This document shows, piece by piece, positions 16,751-25,475 of a DNA stretch of 48,153 bases (position 1 is its first letter; every line of letters starts with the position of its first letter). The notes beneath the pieces were generated by a model, which did not search any database, was not told the origin of the DNA, and saw nothing but the letters and a program-made list of their open reading frames with translations. Source of the DNA: Dechloromonas sp. (GTDB lineage: Bacteria; Pseudomonadota; Gammaproteobacteria; Burkholderiales; Rhodocyclaceae); the NCBI GenBank assembly GCA_016791065.1, contig JAEUOD010000192.1, forward strand, positions 1-48,153, read 5' to 3'. The translations under genes and the position numbers were made by a program.

Positions 16751-17160
16751 GCCGGCCAGATGTGGTCGCCGCGGCGCGCAATCTGATTGGCACCCCCTTC
16801 CGCCATCAGGGAAGGCTTCCCGGAATCGGCCTCGACTGCGCCGGGCTAGTCGTCGTCATTGCTCATGAACTCGGCATCCCGCACCGCGACGTCGCCGGCT
16901 ATGGCCGCCGGCCATTCCAGGGGCAGCTTGAAGCGGTGCTTGCCAGCCAGCCCGGACTGCAATCGGTTGCCGTCGCCGATCTGGTCGAGGGCGATCTGCT
17001 GCTCATGCGCTTCGGGCGAGATCCGCAGCATCTGGCGATCCATGCCGGCGGAACCATCATTCATGCCGCGGAAGAGTTCGGTAAGGTTGCCGAGCACCGT
17101 CTCGACGACACCTGGCGCCGCCGCATCGTCGCGGCTTATCGCTTCACGGAGTCAGCATGA
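16747..17160 (+). CDS. NlpC/P60 cell-wall peptidase of the tail tip
   Basis: A 137 aa NlpC/P60-fold peptidase (gp14-like in gene transfer agents). The catalytic Cys31 lies in GLDCAGL and a His (His95) in HLAIHAGG, followed by an IIHA strand. It would cut peptide cross-links in peptidoglycan at the infection site. Both ends overlap neighbours by ATGA. The order DUF2460, DUF2163, NlpC/P60, gp15-like is conserved in these tails. Confidence 0.86.
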   Translation: MSRPDVVAAARNLIGTPFRHQGRLPGIGLDCAGLVVVIAHELGIPHRDVAGYGRRPFQGQLEAVLASQPGLQSVAVADLVEGDLLLMRFGRDPQHLAIHAGGTIIHAAEEFGKVAEHRLDDTWRRRIVAAYRFTESA

Positions 17161-20100
17161 GCAGCAATACCTCCACCGGTCAGATTCTTGGCTACGTTGT
17201 TGGCGCCGTCGTCGGGTATTTCACCGGTGGTGTCGGCTATGTCGCCATGGGCGCGGCGCTCGGCGGCGCGGCCGGTGCCTTGCTCGATCCGCCAAAGGGG
17301 CCAAAGATCGTCGGCCCGCGCCTTTCCGACCTGTCGCAGCAGGGCGCCAGCTACGGCGCGCCGATACCGCGCGTCTATGGCTCCGTAGCCCTGCTCGGCA
17401 ATATCTTCTGGATCGAGAATAACCAGCTGCGCGAACGCTCAAAAACCGAGTCGGCCGGCGGCAAGGGAGGGGGTGGCGGCGCCGAAACCACGACCTATAC
17501 CTACACCGCCACCTTCGCGGTTGGTCTCTGCAAGGGGCCAATCGTCGGCGTGAGAAGAATCTGGATCATGGGAAACCTGATCTACGATGCCGGATCGGCC
17601 GATCTTTCGACGCTGATCGTTTCCGGGGCGGCGGCCAAGGGCTGGCGGCTTTACACCGGAACCGAGACGCAGATGCCGGATCCGCGCATGCAGGCCGCCC
17701 TCGGCGCCGCTAACTGTCCGGCCTATCGTGGCCTGGCCTACATCGTCTTCGAAGATCTCGAACTCGCCGACTACGGCAACACTTTGATGGGCGCCCAGAT
17801 CAAGGTCGAAGTCCTGAGCGCCAGCGACGAACTCCCGATCAGCCTGCTCGCTGCGACGCCGCTGAGCGGGTCGGCAGAATCGCTCAAGGCCACGGCGCTC
17901 AATTGCAGCGACGACGGCACGCTGCATGTTTATCGTGCGCTCACGCCGTTGGCCGTGCCCGGCGTCGTCGAGCAGATCGACTTCGGCACCTCGGCCGCCG
18001 TCGAGGCCAAGATTGGCGGCATCATCGACAGCATCGGCGGCGGCTTTGTCCAAGGGTGGTCGGATCGCAACGAGATCGTTCTGCTCGACGGCGCCGGCAA
18101 TCTTGTGTTTTCGCCCAACGCCGGCCATCCCGTCGCGTCCATGCCGTCTTACTATGCGGCCCTCAACGGCTTTCTCGGGTTCAATTTTCATCGGCGCGGC
18201 CAGATTGCGCTGCTTTGTGCCGAGGAAATGTCGCGCTCGCATATCGTCGATATCAGCGGCACGGCAGAAGAACTGCTTTTCACTACCGATGCCGCCAGCC
18301 TCGATGGACAGATCCACGATATCTTCATCGGTCAGAACCGCTACTATGCGGTGACGCTGGTCCCCAAGGTCGTCTGCTACGACCGCAACTGGGTGCGCCA
18401 GTGGGCGGTCGACCTGACGGGGGAATTCACGCTCTCATCCGGCATTGGCGGCACCGATGCCGTGGTCCGTGAATCATTTGACGGCGAATGCGTCGTCCGC
18501 CATTACAACAAGTTCTGGTACGTCACGGCCGCCGGCTTCGATTACATCGGCTCGGTCGCACCGGCCATTGACAGCTATGAATCATTGGGCGGGGATCACC
18601 TCCTGTGGCCGATCTGGATTCGCTACGATGCAGGCCTCAACGAGGTCTTCACCATCCAGTTGTCGGGCGTCGCCAACAAGACCCTGTCGCTGGGGCAGAT
18701 CGTTGCCGAAGAGTGCAGGCTGTCCAACATCCTGTCGCCATCCGACATCGACACCAGCAATCTGACCGATGCCGTGCGCGGCTATCGCGTCGCCTCTACG
18801 GCCGCCATCCGCGCCGCGCTCGACCCATTGCAGGGCGCCTGGCCATTCGATGTCGTGCCGGATGGCTACAAGATCCGCTTTCACCGCCGGGGCGTCGCGC
18901 CCAGCGTCGCCACCATCGAGGCCGCCGAACTTGATGCGCGGGAGCCGGGCGCACAGCCCGGCGCGCGACTGACCGATGTCCGCGAGATGGATACCCAGCT
19001 TCCCTGCCGTGTCTCCATTTCGTTCCTCGACTTCGAGCGCGAGTACGACGTCGGCGAGCAGTACGCCGAGCGCCTCAATACAGACTCGGTCAACGTCATG
19101 AGCATCGACATGCCGATCGTCATGACCGCGACCGAAGCCGCGCGCCGCGCCGACGTACTGCTCTACATGTACTGGCTGGAACGCAACAAGGTTCAGCTGA
19201 CGCTGCCCCCGACGTTCAAGGCGCTGCAGCCGGCCGACATCATCACCGTCAACGACTATGGGCGCAGCTACGACCTGCGCATTACCCAGGTCTCAGAAGC
19301 CAACGAACGACTCGAAATTCAAGCAACCTACGCCGATAACGCGCGCTATGACTCGACGCTGCAGGGCGCTACGTCGTCCGTGAGCGCCGCGCCGCTCACT
19401 ATCCCGGGCGCAGCCCTCGGCTTTCCGCTCGATATTCCGCTGCTCGGCGCCGGCTACGACCGACCTGGCTTCCCGGTCGCCCTGACCGGCTATTTCCCGA
19501 GCTGGAATGGCGGGGTCCTCTACCGGTCGGACGATGCCGGACAGACTTGGACCGGCGTCGCCGCGGCCGGCCCCGGCGTCGTCGCCGGCTACGCCGTCAA
19601 TGCTCTGGGGGCTCCGCAGGATGCGCGTCTTATCGACAGCGCCGGTCGTCTTACCGTGCGCCTCTACAGCGGTGATCTGTACAGCATCAGCGAAGGCCAG
19701 ATGCTCAACGGGGCCAACCATTTCGCCTATGGCCGTGATGGTGCCTGGGAGATCGTCGCAGCCCGCACCTGCAGCCAGCAGCCGGACGGCTCCTACTATC
19801 TGACCGACCTGCTGCGCGGCCGTTTCGGCACCGAGTGGGCGATGGCCGGCCACAACGCCGGCGACGTCATCGTGCTGCTCGATGCCAATGCCCTCGTCTT
19901 CGTCGAACAAAGCCTGAATAACATCGGCCTTTCACGCACCTGGAAGGCAGTCACCTATGGCTACAAGATCGATGACGCCTATGCGATCGACTACGCCTAT
20001 ACCGGCGTCAACCTCGAATGCCTGTCGCCGGTATGGATTAACGGCGACCGGCACGCCACGACCAATGATTGGACGCTGACTTGGGTAAGACGTACGCGCG

Positions 20101-21056
20101 TCGGTGGTGAATGGCGCGACAACGTTGATGCCACCTTGGGCGAGGCTGCAGAGCGTTACGACGTCGAGCTTTATACCGATGCCACCTACACGACGGTCAA
20201 ACGCACCTTTGCCGGCCTGATATCGCCCACGGTCACCTACACGACGACGCAACAGATCGCCGACTTCGGCGCCGTGCAGGCCACGCTCTACCTGCGCGTC
20301 TATCAGGTATCGGCCGATGTCGGGCGCGGCTACCCGCTGGAATACAGCATCTTACGCGCCTGGTCGCCGTTCGACATCATCACCACCGACGGCCCGGTCG
20401 TCTTCATGAAGCTCGACGATGCCAGCGGCGCCACCTGCGTCGACGAGATCGGCGCCGACGGCGCCATCGTCGGCACCGACTACACGCGCGGCGCGGCGGC
20501 CATTGGCGCTTTTGCGGATTCAACGGCGCTGACCGTGCAGGCCTCCGATACCCGGATCGTCTCGACCAATTACAACATGTACCCGGAATTCACGGTCGCG
20601 GTCTTCTTCGATGTCGATGCCGTGAGCGGCGTCCAGACGCTGGTCAGCAAGTCGTCCTATTTCGCCTCGGCGACGACCGACTTCCCGTTCGCCCTGCTGA
20701 TCAATGCCGACGGCTCGCTGAGCGCCAAGATCGATTCCGGGAACGACTACAGCACCGATCAGATCCTGACCACGGCCGCCGGCCTGGTCGCAGCCTTGAC
20801 GCCGCATCACGCGGCCTACGTCCATCGCGACAACGGCCTGTGCGAGATCTACCTCGACGGCGTGCAGGTCGCGTCCGTCACCATCGCTTTCGCCATGGCC
20901 ACCGGCTCACGCTACTGGACCTGGGGCGCTCCGGCCTTGCCCTACGGCGGCGGCGCCGGAACCCAAGGATTCAAGGGGCGCATGGCCGGCGCCACCCTGT
21001 TTGACCACGCCCTGTCGGCCGACCGCATCGCCGCCCACGCCACGCTCAAGAACTAG
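17157..21056 (+). CDS. Gp15-like baseplate/host-specificity protein with C-terminal LamG domain
   Basis: A 1299 aa protein, the largest here. It begins with a glycine-zipper stretch (GYVVGAVVGYFTGGVGYVAMG, residues about 11-36, split over two turns), then the gp15/host-specificity core with ASYGAPIPRVYGSVALLGNI and EEDLELADYG-like strands, and a Cys-poor beta-rich centre. From about residue 1080 it ends in a LamG/concanavalin-like domain (FTVAVFFDVDAVSG, CEIYLDGVQVASVTI, FKGRMAGATLFDHALSADR), a sugar-binding fold. It likely forms the central tip and binds the receptor polysaccharide. The added lectin-like end is probably the host-range part. Confidence 0.83.
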   Translation: MSSNTSTGQILGYVVGAVVGYFTGGVGYVAMGAALGGAAGALLDPPKGPKIVGPRLSDLSQQGASYGAPIPRVYGSVALLGNIFWIENNQLRERSKTESAGGKGGGGGAETTTYTYTATFAVGLCKGPIVGVRRIWIMGNLIYDAGSADLSTLIVSGAAAKGWRLYTGTETQMPDPRMQAALGAANCPAYRGLAYIVFEDLELADYGNTLMGAQIKVEVLSASDELPISLLAATPLSGSAESLKATALNCSDDGTLHVYRALTPLAVPGVVEQIDFGTSAAVEAKIGGIIDSIGGGFVQGWSDRNEIVLLDGAGNLVFSPNAGHPVASMPSYYAALNGFLGFNFHRRGQIALLCAEEMSRSHIVDISGTAEELLFTTDAASLDGQIHDIFIGQNRYYAVTLVPKVVCYDRNWVRQWAVDLTGEFTLSSGIGGTDAVVRESFDGECVVRHYNKFWYVTAAGFDYIGSVAPAIDSYESLGGDHLLWPIWIRYDAGLNEVFTIQLSGVANKTLSLGQIVAEECRLSNILSPSDIDTSNLTDAVRGYRVASTAAIRAALDPLQGAWPFDVVPDGYKIRFHRRGVAPSVATIEAAELDAREPGAQPGARLTDVREMDTQLPCRVSISFLDFEREYDVGEQYAERLNTDSVNVMSIDMPIVMTATEAARRADVLLYMYWLERNKVQLTLPPTFKALQPADIITVNDYGRSYDLRITQVSEANERLEIQATYADNARYDSTLQGATSSVSAAPLTIPGAALGFPLDIPLLGAGYDRPGFPVALTGYFPSWNGGVLYRSDDAGQTWTGVAAAGPGVVAGYAVNALGAPQDARLIDSAGRLTVRLYSGDLYSISEGQMLNGANHFAYGRDGAWEIVAARTCSQQPDGSYYLTDLLRGRFGTEWAMAGHNAGDVIVLLDANALVFVEQSLNNIGLSRTWKAVTYGYKIDDAYAIDYAYTGVNLECLSPVWINGDRHATTNDWTLTWVRRTRVGGEWRDNVDATLGEAAERYDVELYTDATYTTVKRTFAGLISPTVTYTTTQQIADFGAVQATLYLRVYQVSADVGRGYPLEYSILRAWSPFDIITTDGPVVFMKLDDASGATCVDEIGADGAIVGTDYTRGAAAIGAFADSTALTVQASDTRIVSTNYNMYPEFTVAVFFDVDAVSGVQTLVSKSSYFASATTDFPFALLINADGSLSAKIDSGNDYSTDQILTTAAGLVAALTPHHAAYVHRDNGLCEIYLDGVQVASVTIAFAMATGSRYWTWGAPALPYGGGAGTQGFKGRMAGATLFDHALSADRIAAHATLKN

Positions 21057-21064
21057 GAACCGCC

Positions 21065-21715
21065 ATGTCCAATTCCGTCACCAACCTCGACCTCCTGATC
21101 CAGTCCCAGGCCAGCAAGGAAATCACCGCCAACGCGCTTTTCGATGCGGCCAGCCCGGCCATGCTGTACGGCCGCCGGCAATCCCAGTGCTCCGGCCTCA
21201 ACTGGGGCTATTACGGCGGCAATGTGCTGGTCAATGGCGTGCTGACGCAGATCGCCAACGGCGCCCTGACCCTGACCGCCAGCACCACCAACTACATCGA
21301 GGCCGAGCCGACCACCGGCGCTGTCTCGGCCAATATGACCGGCTTCACACCGGGCCGCACGCCGCTGTACACGGTGGTCACCGGCACCGCCACCGTCAGC
21401 AGCTACACCGATTACCGGATCGCTGTGCCCGATGTCACGGGCCGCCTGGTCAAGGCGATGACCGATGTGAATACCACGCTCGGCTATGCCGACGTCCGCA
21501 ATCAGATCCTCGAATTCACCGGCACCCTGACCGCTGTCCGCAACATCGTGCTGCCGCTCAAGCCGCGCCAATGGACGGTTTTCAACAACACCACGGGCGG
21601 CTTCGGCCTGCAGTTCATCGGCGCCACCGGTACCGGCATCACCGTCGCCGCCGGCAAGCGGGCGATCATTTACGCCGACGGGACCAATGTCGTGCGGGTG
21701 ACGGCCGACACTTGA
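21065..21715 (+). CDS. Tail fibre-like phage protein
   Basis: A 216 aa protein with a ribosome binding site (AGGA) eight bases after the gp15-like stop. The N-terminus (DLLIQSQASKEITANALFDA) resembles DUF2793-like tail proteins, followed by a Gly/Thr-rich beta region and a compact C-terminal strand set (WTVFNNTTGGFGLQFIGATG). Probably an attachment or cap protein of the tail tip or fibre; exact role unknown. Confidence 0.62.
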   Translation: MSNSVTNLDLLIQSQASKEITANALFDAASPAMLYGRRQSQCSGLNWGYYGGNVLVNGVLTQIANGALTLTASTTNYIEAEPTTGAVSANMTGFTPGRTPLYTVVTGTATVSSYTDYRIAVPDVTGRLVKAMTDVNTTLGYADVRNQILEFTGTLTAVRNIVLPLKPRQWTVFNNTTGGFGLQFIGATGTGITVAAGKRAIIYADGTNVVRVTADT

Positions 21716-21732
21716 TGTCGTATGCTGGCAGT

Positions 21733-22080
21733 ATGAAAAAACCGCTTCTATCCCTGCTTGCTCTGAGCCTCGCCGCCTGCTCATCGGTCGAGATGATCAA
21801 CGCCCCGACCACCAGTTCGGACGGCGGCTGTACCGTCACCGTCTGGCCGACCCGGGCGCAGGCCATCAAGCGCGGCGAAATTGAGGAGCTCTGCATCATC
21901 AACGGCTCCAGCGCCTTCAGTTTCACGCATACCGTCGCCACGGCCATCGCCAAGCACAAGAGCAAGGCCTGCGACTGTGGCGCCAGCAATGTCTATATCG
22001 AATCGCGCCGTGAAACCGGGCTCGAAGTCGCCACGGTGACCATGGTCGCCTTCCGCTTCGTCAAGCCGCCGCTCAAATAG
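21733..22080 (+). CDS. Small prophage lipoprotein
   Basis: A 115 aa protein with a signal peptide and lipobox (MKKPLLSLLALSLAAC, Cys16). The mature part has four Cys, including a CDCG, so disulfides in the periplasm are likely. I prefer the ATG at 21733 because it places the charged KK at the N-terminus; an ATG at 21715 overlaps the preceding stop. A second lipoprotein at the end of the late operon could be a superinfection-exclusion or moron gene, but this is inference. Confidence 0.68.
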   Translation: MKKPLLSLLALSLAACSSVEMINAPTTSSDGGCTVTVWPTRAQAIKRGEIEELCIINGSSAFSFTHTVATAIAKHKSKACDCGASNVYIESRRETGLEVATVTMVAFRFVKPPLK

Positions 22081-22093
22081 AGGGAGAACCACG

Positions 22094-22231
22094 ATGGGCA
22101 CCGTCATCCGCTTCAATGCCAACCGGCCGCGTCGCCCGGTCGCCCTGCCCGTCGCCCTTACCGAAGCCTGGGCCGCCTACTGCTTCGAATGCTCCGCCGC
22201 CTGGTGGCGCTGGGTGCTCACCGGCCGCTGA
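22094..22231 (+). CDS. Small Trp-rich phage protein
   Basis: A 45 aa frame with a strong ribosome binding site (GAGGGAGA) and a basic, Pro-rich start, ending in CSAAWWRWVLTGR. It ends exactly where the convergent repressor gene ends (22231/22232). No family recognised. Confidence 0.5.
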   Translation: MGTVIRFNANRPRRPVALPVALTEAWAAYCFECSAAWWRWVLTGR

Positions 22232-22558
22232 TCACTTCTTGGCGGCCAGCCGTGTCGCCATCGCCTCGACCATGTAGCGATCCTGCGCGTCGAGCGCCTG
22301 CATCGCAATCCGGAAAGCCCGATCGTTCTCGCTTTCGTAGACGACAGGAATGTCTACGCCCTCGGCGATGACAAATAACTGATACACGTAAACGTCCAAC
22401 TCCCGCGCCAGGCGGTCGAGTAGTTCGCGGCTGGGCCACTGTTTGTCGGCCTCGATGCGGCTGACGCTGGTTTTCGACGTCTCGCACAAGTCCGCCAGCT
22501 CATCCTGAGACAAGCCGCGGTCAATTCGGATTCGTGCAATCGCTTCACCCAGTTTCAT
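22232..22558 (-). CDS. CI-like XRE-family phage repressor
   Basis: A 108 aa transcription regulator and the only minus-strand gene of the prophage. It has an N-terminal XRE helix-turn-helix (residues about 3-55: IARIRIDRGLSQDELADLC, TSKTSVSRIEADKQ), then a short C-terminal dimerisation-like part without a LexA-type protease site. It would hold the lysogenic state by binding the operator between it and the divergent Cro-like gene. I use the ATG at 22558; an upstream start would add residues encoded in the operator. Induction by RecA-cleavage is unlikely given the short C-terminus. Confidence 0.82.
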   Translation of the reverse strand: MKLGEAIARIRIDRGLSQDELADLCETSKTSVSRIEADKQWPSRELLDRLARELDVYVYQLFVIAEGVDIPVVYESENDRAFRIAMQALDAQDRYMVEAMATRLAAKK

Positions 22559-22578
22559 GGGGGCGAATGGTCGTCGCG

Positions 22579-22642
22579 TGTTACACCAGACGCAACACAT
22601 TAAACGTAACAAGTTGACATGTTGTTACGTGTGGCGTAACTT
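22579..22642. promoter_or_regulatory. Repressor/Cro operator and divergent promoters
   Basis: The central operator is CGTAACAA (22605-22612), a 9-base spacer, and TTGTTACG (22622-22629), a perfect 8 bp inverted repeat. Related half sites lie at TGTTAC (22579-22584) and CGTAAC (22635-22640). The rightward promoter reads TTGACA (22614-22619), 17 bases, TAACTT (22637-22642); its -35 lies inside the operator. On the other strand a TTTAAT -10-like box (22599-22604) sits 17 bases from a GTAACA -35-like hexamer. Binding here would shut both directions in a CI/Cro-type switch. Confidence 0.72.
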
Positions 22643-22672
22643 TGTTCATGACCGTTTCGTAAGGTAATGACA

Positions 22673-22882
22673 ATGACTCCAGCAAGAAAAGCGCGAAAAA
22701 GCCTCCGGCTGACGATCTACGACGTCGCCAAGAAGGCGGGTGTAACGGCGGCGACCGTGTCCCGTATCGAGTGCCAAAAACAGGACTGCACGGCCGATAC
22801 CGCCGCCGCCCTGGCCAAAGTCCTTGGCATCCCAGAAGAACAGATCCTTTACCCGGCCCGCTACATGGAGCAGGCCGCCTGA
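22673..22882 (+). CDS. Cro-like HTH regulator
   Basis: A DNA-binding protein of 69 aa, almost only a helix-turn-helix (LRLTIYDVAKKAGVTAATVSRIE), divergent from the repressor. An AAGG box at 22661-22664 fits the ATG at 22673 better than the one at 22667. It is probably the Cro-type protein that shuts the repressor during lytic growth. A CQKQDC segment in the helix region is unusual. Confidence 0.75.
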   Translation: MTPARKARKSLRLTIYDVAKKAGVTAATVSRIECQKQDCTADTAAALAKVLGIPEEQILYPARYMEQAA

Positions 22883-23011
22883 AAAATTCGGCCCCTCCGC
22901 CGTTGCGAGCGGAAGAGGGGCACTGGTCGGCGGGCCAACCTACTGCATGTCGCAATGCCAGTATGGTTTTCGGCCCCCGGATTCGATAGTAGATAGACGG
23001 GGTGTCTCAAC

Positions 23012-23464
23012 ATGGATGTCCATGACGCTGCCTACCGGGTAGCCCACGATTACCAGCCGCCGCAAGGTGCGGTCGCACTGGCCAAGAAGATGGGGCGCAA
23101 TCCCGGCACCTTCCTCAACCAGCTTAATCCGGCGCAGGAAACCGCCAAGCTCGGCCTGGGCGACGCCGTCGCCATGAGCATCGCCGCCGATGACTACCGC
23201 ATCCTGCATGCCTTCGCCGATAGCTGCGGCTTCGTCGCCTTCAAGAAGCCCGATCTTTCCCGCATCTCCGACGCCTCGCTGCTCGAAATGATTTTGAAGC
23301 GCGACCGGGCCGAAGGCGAGTTCGCCGAGGTCCTGGCTCGTGCCCTCGAAAACGGGTCGGTCAGTGCAGGCGAATTCGTCCTCATCGAGAAGGAAGCCTA
23401 CGAATCCGCAGCCGCCACCCTGGAGCTTGTCGAACGCATCAAGGGCCTGCGCCGTGGCGGCTAA
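23012..23464 (+). CDS. CII-family phage regulatory protein
   Basis: A 150 aa protein resembling the phage regulatory CII family (Phage_CP76 type): early VALAKKMGRNPGTFLNQLNP helix-turn-helix-like region, LGLGDAVAMSIAADDYRIL helix and a C-terminal charged helix. Such proteins act early after infection in the choice between lysogeny and lysis. It opens the early operon, 129 bases after the Cro-like gene; that gap holds no clear promoter or terminator. Confidence 0.75.
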   Translation: MDVHDAAYRVAHDYQPPQGAVALAKKMGRNPGTFLNQLNPAQETAKLGLGDAVAMSIAADDYRILHAFADSCGFVAFKKPDLSRISDASLLEMILKRDRAEGEFAEVLARALENGSVSAGEFVLIEKEAYESAAATLELVERIKGLRRGG

Positions 23465-23645
23465 GCGCGCCCCGTTCGACGTGCGCAGCCTGGTCGTGCG
23501 CGACAACGTGCCGGAGGGCATGACCGTGTCACTCGCCGGCATCGCCCCGGCCCGCAGCTTCGCCGCGCTTTTCCGCGACGAGCTGCAGGCGCGCGGCATC
23601 GGCATTCACCGGGAGACCCAGCGTGAGCTTAAGAAACTGGATTGA
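23454..23645 (+). CDS. Hypothetical phage protein, GTG start
   Basis: A 63 aa basic protein that starts at a GTG overlapping the end of the CII-type gene by 11 bases. Contains a hydrophobic core (AGIAPARSFAALF). The downstream 77 bases before the recombinase hold only the recombinase ribosome binding site and part of a short open frame with a hydrophobic start that I do not accept as a gene. Function unknown. Confidence 0.5.
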   Translation: MAAKRAPFDVRSLVVRDNVPEGMTVSLAGIAPARSFAALFRDELQARGIGIHRETQRELKKLD

Positions 23646-23722
23646 GGCGACGGCATTCGCCGCCGCGATTTTGGGCCTGGGAGCAGCCCTCGATGCCACC
23701 GAAACCGTAAGGAGTGAGAGAG

Positions 23723-24394
23723 ATGAGCAAGAACCGGTGTTTGACCAACCAGGAGGAAGCGACCCTGCGCCGCTTCTTCAAGACCCGCGGCGACTGGCAG
23801 GCGAAGCGCGACTGGGCGATCATCCGCGCCCTGCTGACGACGGGCATGCGGATCGCCGAATTCCTGAGCCTGTCGGTGGGCGAGGCGAAAACGGCATTCC
23901 GCCTTGGGTATTTATTCGTACCAGCCACTAGGCGCAAAGGCGAGGCCTGCGACCTCACCGTCCATCTGGTCGGCGCCGCCGCCCAGGCTTTCCATGATCT
24001 GCTGGCCCTGCGCCTGCCGGCCACGGACGATGCCCCGCTCATCGTCGGCCGCCGCGGCGAAGCCCTCGGCATCCGTGCCTTCCAGTTGGCCCTCAAGCAA
24101 TGGGCCGAACTCGCCGGCATCGACCCCGGCTTCTCGCCGCACTGGTGCCGCCATGCCTTCGCCGCCGCGATCGTCGAATCCTCGTCTTCCGAGAACCCGA
24201 CCTTCGTCCTGGCCCGCCTGAGCCGCCTGCTCGGCCATACCGACCCGCGCTCCTGCCTGCGCTACCTCACCATGAGCCGCAGCAGCCAGACCGGCGGCGC
24301 CGCCGAACTCGTGGAGCGCGCCTTCCCGATCCAGGGCGTGCGCATGACCCCGGCCCGCCTCCGCCGGGCCTACGAGGGGAGGGCTGCAGCATGA
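23723..24394 (+). CDS. Short tyrosine recombinase (catalytic domain only)
   Basis: A 223 aa recombinase consisting of the C-terminal catalytic domain without a usual N-terminal core-binding domain. The catalytic residues are complete: Arg43 (GMRIAEFL), Lys72 (RRKGEA), His140 and Arg143 (HWCRH), His172 (LLGHTDP) and Tyr181 (LRYLTM). AAGGAG lies eight bases before the ATG at 23723, which fixes the start. Position early in the replication operon suggests recombination or resolution of phage DNA during replication rather than integration. It overlaps the next gene by ATGA. Confidence 0.85.
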   Translation: MSKNRCLTNQEEATLRRFFKTRGDWQAKRDWAIIRALLTTGMRIAEFLSLSVGEAKTAFRLGYLFVPATRRKGEACDLTVHLVGAAAQAFHDLLALRLPATDDAPLIVGRRGEALGIRAFQLALKQWAELAGIDPGFSPHWCRHAFAAAIVESSSSENPTFVLARLSRLLGHTDPRSCLRYLTMSRSSQTGGAAELVERAFPIQGVRMTPARLRRAYEGRAAA

Positions 24395-24849
24395 GCGACG
24401 ACATCAAGATCATCCCGATCGAGGACCACCTCAGCAGCCGGGACGGCAACGTCCGCGTCTCGGTCACGCTGCCGCGCGAAAAGCTGCAGAAGCTCCACGA
24501 CTTCATGGCCGGAGACACCTGGGAAAAAGCCAACGCCGCCCGCAAGGCCCGCCTCGACGACTGCCTGAAGTCCATGGAAATCGCCGTCAACTGGGCACTC
24601 AAGCACGACACCAGCGGCGCCCGCGTCTTCGCCACCCTGCTGGCCAGCATGTACAACGGCAACCGCGTCAAGTTCGACGTCAGCGACTTGAAGCTGCTCG
24701 ATCAGGCCAACTTCGAGCATGCCCTCAACTGCATGCGCCTCTGCCAGGAACTCCACCGCGAACCTCACCAGTTCTTCAAGAACGGCGGCGAAATATTCGA
24801 ACGCATCATCACCGACTGGAAGCTTGAGAAGAAGCGGAGGGCTGCGTGA
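24391..24849 (+). CDS. Hypothetical phage protein (DUF7673-like)
   Basis: A 152 aa soluble, helical protein. Its middle holds a segment (TLLASMYNGNRVKFDVSDLK then LLDQANFEHALNCMRLC) that resembles a family named DUF7673, seen in phages and conjugative elements, function unknown. Overlaps the recombinase stop (ATGA) and the next start (TGATG). Confidence 0.6.
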   Translation: MSDDIKIIPIEDHLSSRDGNVRVSVTLPREKLQKLHDFMAGDTWEKANAARKARLDDCLKSMEIAVNWALKHDTSGARVFATLLASMYNGNRVKFDVSDLKLLDQANFEHALNCMRLCQELHREPHQFFKNGGEIFERIITDWKLEKKRRAA

Positions 24850-25475
24850 TGCCCGTCTATCAACGCTATTTCCGGGTAACTTCCGGCCCCTTGATGGACC
24901 GCGCCCGTGATATCGAGCAAGCCAGCCGTGAAGCGCGCAAGGCCGTCATCGCTTTCTGCAAGGAAATCGGCGCCGAGAATGCCTTCTTCGGCGGTGAAGG
25001 ATCCATCTGTGGCTTCAAGTTCGCATCGACGCCGGACCAGGCCGTCTGGAAGCAGCCGAACGACTTCGGTACCTACATGCCGCGCAAGAACACGATCGGC
25101 GGGAAAGCCATGATCGAGAAGATCAAGGAACTTCCGCCAATCCATCGACTTAACAATGCCCTCAAAGCGGTCGGCCTCTATCCTGGCTTCCCTGTACTAA
25201 TCGACGGCCGATCCGGACACTGCGCTCAACTTACCGGATCCGTCGAACTGGGCGTTCTGTTCATCGGTGTTCCATGGCGCGACGTGCCAGAGGAAGAAAT
25301 GCAGCGCTACAAGGTCAAGCACGAAGCCGGCAGCTGGACGTCGGCTGAAATGGAACACCTGCAATGGCAGCCAACGGCCGATATGGTCGAAATCAAGCGC
25401 TGGGAAGTCGAAAAGGAATGCGAAGAACTCAACGCACGCCTGAACGCCATGCAATCCGAGCGGGGGACTTCCTGA
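24849..25475 (+). CDS. Hypothetical phage protein
   Basis: A 208 aa soluble protein with no motif I recognise. It begins MPVYQRYFRVTSGPLMDRAR and has a helical N-terminal third, a central Gly-rich part (AFFGGEGSICGFKF) and a Glu-rich helical end. Start-stop overlaps on both sides (TGATG) place it firmly in the operon. The length and conserved Cys suggest a folded enzyme-like domain rather than a small peptide. Confidence 0.65.
   Translation: MPVYQRYFRVTSGPLMDRARDIEQASREARKAVIAFCKEIGAENAFFGGEGSICGFKFASTPDQAVWKQPNDFGTYMPRKNTIGGKAMIEKIKELPPIHRLNNALKAVGLYPGFPVLIDGRSGHCAQLTGSVELGVLFIGVPWRDVPEEEMQRYKVKHEAGSWTSAEMEHLQWQPTADMVEIKRWEVEKECEELNARLNAMQSERGTS

Noticed and set aside
23623-23931. Open frame with a hydrophobic start (about 102 codons) overlapping the short recombinase
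   Set aside because: Most of it lies within the recombinase gene in another frame; no good ribosome binding site. A very short peptide cannot be excluded.
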